Source: Lycorma delicatula
Lineage: Eukaryota > Arthropoda > Insecta > Hemiptera > Fulgoridae
Reading direction: 5' to 3'
DNA: 64,000 nucleotides
Assembly (NCBI RefSeq): GCF_047948215.1
Contig: NC_134461.1
Location: 90,106,245 to 90,170,244 of the forward strand
Shown here: positions 1 to 10,989 of the stretch, piece after piece
Layout: every line of letters begins with the position of its first letter
Numbering within the stretch: position 1 is the stretch's first letter
Position numbers and translations under genes: made by a program
Notes under the pieces: model-generated
Seen by the model: only the letters and a program-made list of their open reading frames with translations
Databases searched by the model: none
What the model was told of the DNA's origin: nothing

Positions 1-2245
1 TGGAAAAATCGTGTTTAAGAACTAAGTTCTATTTTAAAATTTACACTAAAAAAATTTAAAGATTGAATAGGCTTATAAGAATTCCAGATACAAGAGAAAG
101 GAGGCATCCCTCCCCTCTCACCCATCCCATATCTTTTAAAAATTGGTACCCACAATATATATCCCTCTTAAATGATATGGACAGAACTATTAAAAAAAGG
201 AAATTCATAAGTTTCTTTTAATATCAAATTGAATGAAGGAATAAGGATATGTATTAACAATGAAAACAATCCCAATAATTAACCAAAATAGCATATTCAA
301 GAAAAATGTAAAGTTAAAAAACACATTTCATTTTACTGAAATGAAACTAAAATTAAATGGAAACCTAAATTCATATATTTTTTCTGAGTAATGTTAAATA
401 AGGCTTTAATGGTCCTTAAAAAAAGAAAACATTATTAAAGTGAGATATATATCAGGATGGAATTTTAAATTTGTTTCTATCTTTAGAAGTTGTTAAGTTT
501 ACTGTAAAATAAATTGTTTTATAACAAACAAAAACTTAGTTTTCAAGTTTTAACAATATTTTAGATATCATTGACATGTAGTGTACATTTTTTAATAACA
601 GCTCAGATTAATTTTAAGTGTGAAGTTTTCCTTTTATCAAATTCAATTAATATAAAATCCAACATTATAAAGTCAATATAAATGTATGAAAAGTTTTACA
701 CTACATTAAGTTTTCTATGTATCATTTATTTGGCAATTCCTGTCTTCGTTGCCCTGAACCTGTAATAAGTTTATTTCAAAATTAATCCTGCCTCTCAGTT
801 CTTAATATCATTTTCTAATATTACATTTATATCACCTGATTAGCAAACTAAGTAATAAATGTATGATTATGCCTTCACTTTAAGGGAATACAAATTGAAT
901 TTGTACTTTCTCAATTAAAAAAAATGTTAATTGTCAAAGTTCTGAAAGAGTAAACCTACATGTGCACAATAATTCTGCCTGGGGTAATGTTAGACTGAAT
1001 GTAGTACTTGCATAATAATGTACTGTGATAATAAAACTTCATGGGGTGCAAGAAGCCAGTTGGCCATTCTGAAAATCCATCCTAATCTTGCATGTCAAAT
1101 GAGCTTTCTAAATAGCAATATATATTATTATAGCACATTAATTTACTTAAATATAACTGTTTTCATATTTGGTTCTTTCTTATTTAAGCTTTTTCTTTCA
1201 GCCTAATTAAATACAGAATATATATTAAGGTATAAATGTAATAATTTTCTATATTAATCAATTTTTGTCATTAGGTTTGATGTGTAGCCATTAGACTTGA
1301 AACTTAGTTTCCAATTTGGGTTCGCAGGCATTCTCTTTAACAGGTAGCACTGGCTCTTCAGATGCCAGAAAAATTTCTTTCTGCCTGGAAAATCTAATAA
1401 AATCTGAAGTACACCTACAGAACCAGTGATAGGAAAGAAGGATCATACAAGAAAATTCTTTGATCAACTGAATCTCCACTTTTATTACAGTTAAATGCAA
1501 TAAACATGTAATTAAACTGAAAATTGTATAAATTTTCCTGCACCTCCAGGTAAAAATTGGTCTGGAGTAAAATTGGTAAACTCATGGTCCACTAACAATC
1601 AAATAGCTAAAAGCACTATTTCAAATTTATGCAGTTAAGATATACAATGCAATTCAATTATCCAGGTCCTACGTTACAAAAATTCAGAATCAGATAGTGT
1701 AATCTGAAAAACACAGTAAAATGTTAACTGAATTTCCAAATTGTAAAATTTAGGCTTCATATAAGGTGCAGCACACTGAGCTCGTTTCTTTTTCAAGTTT
1801 TTGATGAAATATAAAAGATGGTGATGGTGACTGTATTTGTAGGCCACTATTTTCAAAATTTAATTGAAAGTTTAAATTTGCTATTAGTACATAACTTGTG
1901 GTCTAAATAACTCCAGAATTCTGGATGAAGAAAACAGGAGTTATAATGGATGTACATTTTAAGTCCACCTGCAAATCTGCTAAATTTCTAATTCATATTT
2001 GAAAGTCTTTAATTCATATTTATTTCATATATTTTTTGAAATAATTCAATAATTTATGCAATTTAAGTTTTTCCCAAAGGAGTGTGTCTAATCTCTAAAA
2101 GGTTATCATATATTTGATTAAAAAAATTAAAACACTTATACAATTTATAACACTATACATACAACTGAGAATGTAAAGTAGTATGTAATATGTTTATCCA
2201 CACACACACGCGCGCACACACACGCGCACACACACGCGCGCACAC

Positions 2246-2330
<85 letters not shown>

Positions 2331-5026
2331 TACATACATACATACATACACAAACATCACCACCTTCCCCCTAACCACCACCACCACCACATACTTGTAG
2401 ATAAAAAACTGATTAACAGAGAGAAGAAACAATTAAACAATAAAACATAGAGCAATAATGCACAGTATTATCACAAATAAAAAAATCTTGTGTATAAAAA
2501 ATGCTGTTATATAAATTGTTAGCATTAAGTGAAAGTTTATCATAAACACATAAGTAGATTTCTAGTACAAAAATATTTAGCAAGATACAGGTAAATTTTT
2601 CTAAATGTTTTTAATCTTGTTGACTGTAATATCTTTATTTTTGTAATTGTGAAATGAAAAAAGTAGAACCATTTTTCTGCATTTGTTAACATTAACTTTA
2701 AGATTGTTGAAACTGTCACAATTTGTGTATTTTATTGTAACTAATTACAACAGGCTTAATCAAAGATCAAATTCATAAAATAACTTTTGATAAGTTTTAT
2801 TGAAAACCTTTAATGCAATTTTGAGCATGTGCTATACTACTCTGCAAAATTATACCAAAAAATCAAAATTTATATTTTTATTTTACATCCAACTGGATGA
2901 AATCCTGTCTTACTATATACTAATAGGACAGTCTCTCATACTACATAACTTATGCATCATTCCACCTATTTTATTTTAAACTAATATTATAAATTATATA
3001 CAAATCGTATATATTATCTATGTAATATAATTTTGAGGTTGGTGAGTGTAAACGTAAGGTTAGCAAGTTTGCTAACTTTGTTTAATTAACATTACACAAA
3101 TTATATAATTAATAAACAAATTACAATACATAAGGGGTATATAATACACATGACTGTACTGGTAGACTGCATAAAGTAGTACCAAATTAATTTCTAAAAT
3201 TGAACATATAAACCTATTTCATTAATTAAATCTCCAATATTTTATTTTATAATTATCTAATTTATAATTAAATTTTACTTTTAATTTTCAAAGTAAAATT
3301 ATTTGATCATCAACCATTTTAACAAACATATATCTTGTTTTTTGTGTGCTACAATGGGATGTTCATCCCAGGTGTGCTACAAGATTAGCACACTAACATT
3401 AACTGAATATTAGCACATTTTTGTATACACTGAACAAGAAGCAGAAATTTTTTGAAATGTGGGCTTTCAGATATAAAAGATCTTTACTTTTGTCACAACT
3501 TGGAACAATTAAGTGGTTCAACTTATAGAAAGATTACACATGATAAAGCTTACAGTTTTGCTGACTGTTATTAGCAGCATTGATTTTATATTTTTCATCA
3601 TTGTTAATTAAACCATTTGTTGCTTGACCTGGTTTTTCGCAATACCACTCCCATCTTTTTCATACATCATTTGCATAATTGAAACTATCTTACCTTTGGT
3701 CATCTTATCAAATAGTCTCTCCTATAAATCTGGTTTATAGTTGTTAAATGTTTTAAGTGAATCAATAATAGAAGCATTCATAGATATTATAAGCAGGATA
3801 AGTCATTGCTACCAGCCAGCTATCTAGAGGGAATTTTTATTTCTGCAGCAGATTTGTAGGCAGAGCTTTTCTCAAATAAAACTTTTCCTTATTCTTGGTC
3901 AGATCCTGCTGAGAACAATGACCCAAAAAGCCAGTATGTAGGCATGATGTGTGGGGGATATACCCAGGCAGTATTTTCTTTTCAATGGAAATAGAACTCT
4001 ATACATACACACACACCTTTATTTAACATTATCCTGCTGGATGTATTCTACATTTTTTTAAGCAAATTCATTGCTTTTGATTTCAGGTGTGTAGGTGTCT
4101 TGACATAAATTTGATTGGCAGAGTAAACTTTTAAGATTCTAAATTTGAATTAAAATTTAAGGTAAGATAAAGCAATTCATTTTTATTGGTGTAAATAACC
4201 ATTAATATAGCTTTTATTGGTGTAAATAAATCTACTTTAGCAGCAAAATGATTGGTAGCTATTGTACACTATTTAGTTCGATTGAAATTATGTAAATGGG
4301 ACAATAATTAAGAGGGTTGAACAAGTATTTAGGATAGTCTAAAAATGAAAGCGAGATTTGATGAGCATCCACTTTTATTGAATTGTTTATTGATTTGTGA
4401 TGTTGCCTTAATAAATTTAAGGCATTCTTCTTTAATAAAGATTTTAAAGTGCATTGCAACTTTTTGAATTATGGTTCTCTATGGCATTTTTATTTGCAAT
4501 TTGAATGTTAACTTAGAAGTCCATTCAGTATTATTCACAATTATGTAATAGTTTGTCTAGTGTTTACACCTAAAAGATTAAAAGTTTTGAAACCAGATTG
4601 AACCAGGTGTCTCCTATTTATCACACAACTACATTATAAAGTATGCACATAAAACATAAATAATGTAAAAGTAACAACTATTAAATTTATTCATTGTAAT
4701 GCTTAAAATCTCTAGGTGTTTGTGTAGCTTTTTGTATGTTAAAACAGTGATAATATAATTATGCCTTTTCTGAAAATTAATAGTGGAATTAGTTCTAAAA
4801 TATAAACTGAGGGGACTATTCAACAGGATTTAGTAACTTTCAAGTTACCACAATTACAAACATGTAAAATTGGTATTTGTAATTGATGTAAAAAGTGACA
4901 ATTACGATTTAACACAAACAACCCTGTATGTCAACAGCCCCTCAATTTAGCTGCAGACTCCCAATCGTAAAATTAAAAAAATAATTCTGAATCAATTTTA
5001 CATATTTTTTTAAATACTTTTTCCAG
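1..5026. other. 5' flank of the regucalcin gene, no coding gene seen
   Basis: Very A+T-rich sequence with no exon or transposase similarity that I can recognise. The short open frames here are stop-poor stretches in low-complexity DNA. It contains a large CA/CATA microsatellite near 2.2-2.35 kb. Any promoter or 5' untranslated exon of the + strand gene must lie in here: a splice acceptor (ttttccag) ends at 5026, four bases before the start codon, which implies at least one upstream non-coding exon that I cannot place. The stretch 3340-4130 is somewhat less A+T-rich but I do not recognise it. Confidence 0.5.
2197..2352. repeat. compound (CA)n / (CGCA) / (CATA)n microsatellite
   Basis: About 40 CACACGCG-type bases lead into a long pure CA run (roughly 2240-2325), followed by about six CATA units. 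The histidine/threonine and valine/cysteine open frames over it are artefacts of the repeat. Confidence 0.97.
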
Positions 5027-5030
5027 AAAG

Positions 5031-5199
5031 ATGTCTAGTCCAATAAATGTTGAACCTATAACTCACAAGATCAATCTTGGTAAGGGTCCTGTCTGGGATA
5101 GTGCTTCTGAACGTCTCTACTTTGTTGATATGTTTCAAGGAAATGTACATTCCTACACACCAACTAATCAAAATGTTCATAGTGCTTTAGTTGGATCTG
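5031..5199 (+). CDS. regucalcin coding exon 1
   Basis: Encodes residues 1-56, starting MSSPINVEP. It ends at the donor g|gtaagt in phase 1. It carries the first propeller strand motif NLGKGPVWD, where the family usually has LGEGP. A splice acceptor at 5025-5026 implies an upstream 5' UTR exon. Confidence 0.93.
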
Positions 5200-8100
5200 G
5201 TAAGTTTGTTTACATTATTACAGATCAAATTTACTACATAAATGTTATATAAATAAACTGAAAATGTTGTGATGAAGGGAAATTTAAGAGTATTTTTCTA
5301 ATATGCATTTTTTATATGCATATGCATTCTCATATGTATTTTTACAAAACAGCAGTAAGCATTGTGAGTGGAAAATAAAGTACACATCAACCAATAGAAA
5401 GTGTGAAGTAGCATAAAATTGCTCCCAAGTCATTGGAGCTAAGTTGAAAGAGGCCAACATTATTTTCAGAGTATGAAAGTCTTGCCACCAGAGTGCATGA
5501 TACAGGCATCACCAGTACCAAGAAATGCTTTGCTAGCATCTTACAAGGGAGCACATAGAATTGGAAATTGTGTGAGACACAAGCTACTTTCATTTAATTT
5601 GTCAAATAAGTCAGCTGGAACACACTCATAGCAAAGGGACTAAATGATTGATTGAAAACTAAAAAAGTGAAGGAATTTAACTTTCAGCTTGATACTTTAT
5701 TTGAAAACAGAACTGTACTGGTGGTGCTAAGTTTTATATCTGGCTTTATGGAAGATTGCAGGCTTTCATTTAAAGCAAAGCCCCTGAAGCATTGTGTAGA
5801 CCCACTGTGCTATTCACAGGGAAGAAATACATCAAAACAGTCCCACATTGATTCAAACACATGTTGTACTACACTTCACAAAGGGTTTCTCATGGTAATG
5901 TGTAGTGTCTCATACATTTGAACTACGATAAGGAATACAAGTATGCAAAACATTTTGCGACATAAGCTGATTGCTTTGAATCGTTCCCTGCAGGGAAGCT
6001 ATGGAAAACAGAAATTAATGATGGTTAGGGCAAGGAATGTTTTCCCTTGTTGTAACAATTTCTGACCTCCATTTTTCTCCTTGAAGCAAGAGATTTATTT
6101 TTGAAGAACATTTAAAGCAATTTACATGGAATCAAGATCCACTTATTGCCATTGGCGGCTACATTTGTATTAGTAATGCTGCAGAAAAGAATATGATAAA
6201 ATACATTGAAAGCTAAATTTTGCAACATTGGAATTAACCAAATTCCCACTCCTAAACTAAATATCCACTTCTGTGGTAAAACTCATAGAATCAATTTCAT
6301 TTTGTGACCTTATTTATGCAAAATTGAGTTTTTGGGAGTTGCTGTGATAAAATCAAGTATTATGTGAAAATCAATCTTGAGAAGGAAATAAGGGGTGGCT
6401 GTGTCCAGTTTAATTTCACAATATGAGAAAATTTATGGCAATCACAACAGGCTCATCCATTCCATTATGATTAAAAAAGTGTTTTTGTATAAAATTTTAT
6501 GCAAAAAAATTAGCAATTTCGCAGTGGTACTAGTTAGAATTTGACATACGGCACCTTTGAATGTGCTGAGAACAGTGTATAAGGGGCTAAATGTTAATCA
6601 GAGCTGTAATTCAATGTTTGGGTTTTGTTAAATTAAAATCATAATCTTCAGAAATTTATATTATTTATAAATAATAATAATTTATATTTATTTATATCTT
6701 TATTTTATACAGATGATTAGATCAACTGTATATGAATTATCTGAGCAACTCAAAACTCTAAAAATCGTAATAAAACTAAGAACATCTTATCTTTTTATTT
6801 TGACTTTATTTTCTATAGTTAAAAACATATTCACATCTCATGACTTTGTTACAGGAACTTCACAACCTCTGGCAATCATAGTCCCAGTCGAAGGAGAGAA
6901 AGAAACCTTTATAATAAGTATGAAAAATGATTTAGCAAGAATAAAATGGGATGGAGAACTGAACAAAACATCTGAACCAAAAGTTTTTCAAAGTTTAGAG
7001 CCACGTGACAACACAAACAGAATTAACAATGGAAAGGTTGATCCAAAAGGTCGATTGTGGGCAGGTAAAAGAACAGACTATATCTGTACTATTTATAAAT
7101 TGAAATAAAAAAGATAGCGAGTGAACTATTTCATTGCCTTGGGATATTTAATACCATAGTTTAGAGCATGTTTACTTGCTAATCGGTAGAAAATTTGGTT
7201 GAAAGGTTGACAATTAGGTTTCAGGAAAATAATGGTGGGGTAACCATTATGGCATTGACTAATTTTATAAGGTGAGTTCAAGAACAATAAACTGACATAA
7301 CTATAGATCTGAAGTAAAAATTTTAAAATGTATAATGGATAAAATATTTCTAAAAGAATTAGGTTGCAGTTGAGTGGAGCAACTATCAGAAGAAAGAATG
7401 ACAGATTCTTTTGGATGATTTTAGAACTTTAAAACATCAGTCTAACTTTAAAAAGTGATGAAACAGAAAGATTAATTAGGAATTAAGAGGTGAAACAGAA
7501 CATAGTTATATAGTTGTATTAATTGGGTAGAAATTACAAAGGATGGCTGAATTAAGATAGAAATAAAAATCAAGCAGCGTTTTTACTTGTTACTTTATGC
7601 TGAAATATGCAGTAGGAAAAGCAGAATGAAATAAAGCTTGACATGCCACAAATATTACATTGTACATACTTGTATACAATACACAAACAGTACCAACCTT
7701 TAAAAATGAATGCGTAAAGACCCATGAATTTGATAAGACAGTACATTCAATACAAAGTAAATAAACATAAAAACTGAAGTAGTTTACTGTACCTAAAAAC
7801 TAGAAAAGATGTATAAAAATTAATACATATAGGAAACAATCTTTGTGTACATGTTAAAGTAGTAAACTTCATGGGAATGCAATGTGAAAGAAGCTGAATG
7901 TCTTGAGGAAAAAACAATCTTTTCTAAAGAAAAAAAATGGTATCAATGTAAAGAAGCAATGTAACTTTAAATTAAGGGGTTTAATAAGGTTAGAAAATGA
8001 GGCTGAAAAATCATGACAGCCTCCATTTAGAGAATAACAATAAAAATTACTACAAAAAAAATTAATATTACTATAGTCGGTAAAATAGCTTTTTACACCT

Positions 8101-10046
8101 TTGCTATGAAAATAAACTGATATTGAAAATAAGCATATTCCACCTTCAGTACTGTCCAGTTAAATGACTGAGCAATAAGTGAAGTACATTATTAATGCGA
8201 AAGAACTAGTTGAAGTAGTACTGAATAAAGTGTAACTGATTTGGTGGTTTACAGAAATTAGTAAAATGAAATTGCATTGTTGTATAGTAATTATAATTAT
8301 ATATAGTTTTAAACTGCATTTTCATGATTTAATTTTAGGAACCACAGGACGAAAGTTACCACCAGCAGAAGGTGCTCCTGAAGATGAACTAACATTTGAA
8401 CAAGGAGTTGCAGGTTTATACTTGTTAAAAGACTGCCGTGCATTTAATAAGGTATTAAATGGTGTTTCTGTTTCCAATGGTTTGGAATGGAGTAGTGATA
8501 ATAAAAAATTCTTCTACGCAGATTCAGCAAAAAGGGTATTAGAAGTTTTTGACTACTGTCATGATGCTGGAAAAATCTGTAAGTTTACAGTTTCATACCT
8601 ACTTTATTTACTTTTACTATCTTTTATCCCTTTCAATGCCAGATATAAAACCCACAAACCTTTTTTTTTCTACAAGATTGACCACAACCTGATTGAATCA
8701 AATGAATCCAACTTTTGACTAAAATTCATCTTAAGGTTATTTCACTACCAATTTTTTCAGTATTTGAATTTCAATAACAATAAAGAAAAAAACAAACTGG
8801 TCTGTTCCTTGAACCAGCTACTTAGGTAATCACTGGTCTGTACTAGCATTTTCTGCCAAAATTCATTCAGTGCAAAGAAATGGCATTAGATTGACTGTAT
8901 GGAGGATGGTCTTATAATTCTGCCATGTTTCTATATGTTTCTAATTTCTATCATGGAGGATGGTCTCCTATAAACTGTAACATTTCGAGCAATGTGAAGA
9001 TTTGTTTGCATTGTAGAGCATACACACCATCTTGGTGAGGAAGCCATGCTGATATGTAACTTGAAGATTTTGGCAGAAAGAAGTAACTTTCTGAGGATAG
9101 ATCCCACAGAAAATGCAAAATCAAATTGAAATAGTGATTAGATTTCTGACCAAATAATTATTTACAATAACATTTCAAATTAAGTGTACATTTTATAACT
9201 CATACATTTTAAAAACTCCCAATATTTTTCAGGCAATCCTAAACCAATATTTGATCTAAAAGAAAATAATATAAAAGGAGTACTGGATGGAATGACCTTA
9301 AGCTGCTGTGGACATCTCTACATAGCAAATTATTTAGGCGGTTCGGTAAGAAAACTTTACAATAAAACCAATTTTTCACTGTAGTACTAAACTTTGTATA
9401 CAGCTGAGCTATTATAAATAGCTATGAGTATATAATATAAAATTTATATATTGCATAATTTTTTTTTTATTAAATTTAAACTGATTTTTAAGTTATAAGC
9501 TTAGATTTTTACAATTTACCTTATAGAAAAAAAATGTTTATGCAACAAGCTTATTAGGCCTTATCCAAAGAACTAAATGTTATACACCATAAATCACTAC
9601 CACCAAAATTAAATGTAATTCAACCACAACTGCTTTATTATACCAGTTAACTAATAATTTATTAGTAGCTGGCGTAGTAAATCAGTTTGATACAAACTGA
9701 AGTAACATTCATTACATTACAATTTTGATTTTCCTGATGAACCTTGTTAATGATTCTTTTAACAAAAAATACAAAAAAATTTCAGTTGCCTTAAACACAT
9801 ATTTGTATTAATGTTTTTAACTTTCAGGTACTTGTTATTGATCCAAATACAGCTCAGTTGATCAATACCATACCAATACCAGCTAAAGAAGTGACATCAG
9901 TCTGCTGGGGTGGACCACAAAATGATATTCTATTTGTAACAACTGGATGTTCTGAACCAGATCCATCTTTACCAAATGCAGGATGTGTTTTTCAAGTAAC
10001 TGGCTTAGGAGTAAAAGGATTTCCAAATAGAAATGCAGTCATATAA
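5031..10046 (+). CDS. regucalcin / SMP-30 family protein, five coding exons (complete)
   Basis: Coding exons are 5031-5199, 6855-7064, 8339-8578, 9233-9345 and 9828-10046. They total 951 nt, exactly 316 codons plus TAA, with GT-AG introns of phase 1, 1, 1 and 0. The product matches the SMP-30/gluconolactonase/LRE-like six-bladed beta-propeller family. Seen in order: GPVWD near residue 19, NRINNGKVDPKGR (111-123), VSNGLEWS (171-178), LDGM (224-227) and a C-terminal VFQVTGLGVKG. The length suits insect members (about 300-320 residues). Family members are cytosolic, bind divalent metals and can hydrolyse sugar lactones; some are called anterior fat body protein or luciferin-regenerating enzyme. 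Metal ligands corresponding to Asn (N173) and Asp (D225) are present, as is Asn at 114, but residue 18, where the family has a metal-binding Glu, is Lys. The start is set by alignment and by the acceptor just upstream. Family assignment is firm; enzymatic activity is doubtful. Confidence 0.95.
5380..6640 (+). pseudogene. possible decayed hAT (ZBED-like) transposase in intron 1
   Basis: Regucalcin intron 1 (5200-6854) is less A+T-rich than its surroundings and shows broken coding-like frames. The stretch EFNFQLDTLFENRTVLVVLS (from about 5668) recalls the FALQLDES-type first catalytic region of ZBED5-like hAT transposases, and later pieces are loosely consistent. Many stops and frameshifts are present and no terminal repeats were found. 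I hold this loosely; it may be some other dead element. Confidence 0.25.
6855..7064 (+). CDS. regucalcin coding exon 2
   Basis: Encodes residues 57-127, between the acceptor ttgttacag and the donor g|gtaaaa. It contains the family signature NRINNGKVDPKGRLWAG. Human regucalcin has NRFNDGKVDPAGR here; the Asn ligand position is kept and the following Asp is Asn. Open frame continues on both sides of the exon but does not resemble the family, which supports these boundaries. Confidence 0.93.
7065..8338. other. regucalcin intron 2
   Basis: A+T-rich intron sequence with many A-rich runs. I see no exon, RNA gene or recognisable mobile element in it. Confidence 0.6.
8339..8578 (+). CDS. regucalcin coding exon 3
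   Basis: Encodes residues 127-207, between the acceptor aattttag and the donor t|gtaagt. It includes VSVSNGLEWSSDNKKFFYAD, equivalent to the human DISNGLDWSLDHKIFYYID block that supplies a metal-binding Asn (N173 here). The insert LPPAEGAPEDELTFEQG before GLYLL replaces the shorter AEETAPA region of vertebrates. Confidence 0.93.
8579..9232. other. regucalcin intron 3
   Basis: 654 bp. It holds two imperfect direct copies of tatggaggatggtct (near 8898 and 8953) but no coding similarity that I recognise. Confidence 0.55.
9233..9345 (+). CDS. regucalcin coding exon 4
   Basis: Encodes residues 207-244 between aatatttttcag and the donor gtaaga. It contains GVLDGMTLSCCGHLYIANYL, equivalent to the IPDGMCIDAEGKLWVACY block. 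The conserved Asp (D225 here) is a metal ligand in characterised members. The exon ends in phase 0. Confidence 0.92.
9346..9827. other. regucalcin intron 4
   Basis: 482 bp of A+T-rich intron in which I see nothing notable. Confidence 0.6.
9828..10046 (+). CDS. regucalcin coding exon 5 with stop codon
   Basis: Encodes residues 245-316 and the TAA at 10044-10046. It begins VLVIDPNTAQ, contains EVTSVCWGGPQNDILFVTT (family: TTSCCFGGKNYSEMYVT) and closes with the hallmark GCVFQVTGLGVKG. Confidence 0.94.
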   Translation, partial: VLVIDPNTAQLINTIPIPAKEVTSVCWGGPQNDILFVTTGCSEPDPSLPNAGCVFQVTGLGVKGFPNRNAVI

Positions 10047-10100
10047 AATATGATGAAGTATTATACTAGTAAAATTTTTAAATAAGCATAAGGGTAGTTA

Positions 10101-10106
10101 AATAAA
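10101..10106 (+). promoter_or_regulatory. candidate poly(A) signal AATAAA for the regucalcin gene
   Basis: AATAAA lies 55 bases after the stop codon. Such hexamers are common by chance in DNA this A+T-rich, so this is only a plausible 3' end. Confidence 0.35.
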
Positions 10107-10128
10107 CTCAAAATTGAAGTATTTATTT

Positions 10129-10220
10129 TGTATTTATTTAATATTTGTTTACTCAAAATTCAAAATTGTATTTATTTAATATTTGTTTACTCAAAATTCA
10201 AAATTGTATTTATTTAATAT
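10129..10220. repeat. 38 bp tandem repeat, about 2.4 copies
   Basis: The unit beginning tgtatttatttaatatttgt repeats with an exact 38 bp period: the same G falls at 10130, 10168 and 10206. It sits just downstream of the regucalcin stop, in or after its 3' UTR. Confidence 0.92.
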
Positions 10221-10893
10221 CACAAGTTAGTGGTAATAAATTATAAAGGAAATGTTGTTGATCATAACTGAAGATAAAATTGTAATTTAAAATAAATTAT
10301 ATAATTTATACAACAAATCATTTTTATTTCAAGAAACTGATCTCATAAGAGTGTGAACAAAAAGTAATACAAAAAGCTTGTGAGTTAGACATTAGCTTTC
10401 AAACAATCTGATATAATAAACAGATTTTCAGGAACTGAAAATTAACTTAAAAAAAAAAAAATAATAAAAATTTAAAATACCTAAAAATTAATAAAAATTT
10501 AAATACATACAAATTCATAAAAATTTAAATACATACAGTCAATGCAGCATTGATGATGGATGCACTGTTTAGAGAGTGGCTCTCTCCTTTAGTGATATAA
10601 TTGAGAGTTGGCAAAGGCAAAAAGCACTAGAGAACTATTATTATAAACCAGAGAAAATAATTTAATACATACATTACAGACAAAAAACATTCAGGAACTG
10701 AAAATTAACTTGGGTAGGAGGAAATTAACTTTGGTAAACATAATCATACATCTCTTCCTCTTAATAGTGGCTCTCCGGCTCTCCTTAGTGGTGCATAAAA
10801 GTTACGAAAAATAAGAGAAAAGAAAGAAAATATAATACATATATTATAACCAGAGAAAATAATTTAATACATATATTAGACAAAAAAACACAA
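10221..10893. other. convergent intergenic / 3' UTR region with internal duplications
   Basis: No gene. Several phrases occur twice a few hundred bases apart: caggaactgaaaattaactt (about 10427 and 10691), ccagagaaaataatttaata (about 10648 and 10850) and agtggctctc (about 10573 and 10766). This indicates a partly duplicated block. The TRAPPC13 3' UTR must lie here; a minus-strand AATAAA is present near 10320, not verified. Confidence 0.6.
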
Positions 10894-10989
10894 TTATTGA
10901 ACTTCTTGTGTGACGTATATTTGGGCCAATTCATCGTAATCGTATGTACGTTTCAGAGAGACATCTTTTAACCTGATCCCAGAAATATT
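10894..10989 (-). CDS. TRAPPC13: TRAPPC13 last coding exon with stop
   Basis: Encodes [20 protein letters not shown] and a short tail ending TQEVQ, then TAA at 10896-10894. Human has ISGLRLTDTFLKRTYEYDD at this place. The acceptor is ctgttcgcag. Confidence 0.94.
   Translation of the reverse strand, partial: NISGIRLKDVSLKRTYDYDELAQIYVTQEVQ

Noticed and set aside
2145..2450. Long His/Thr- and Val/Cys-rich open frames
   Set aside because: Translations of a CA/CATA microsatellite.
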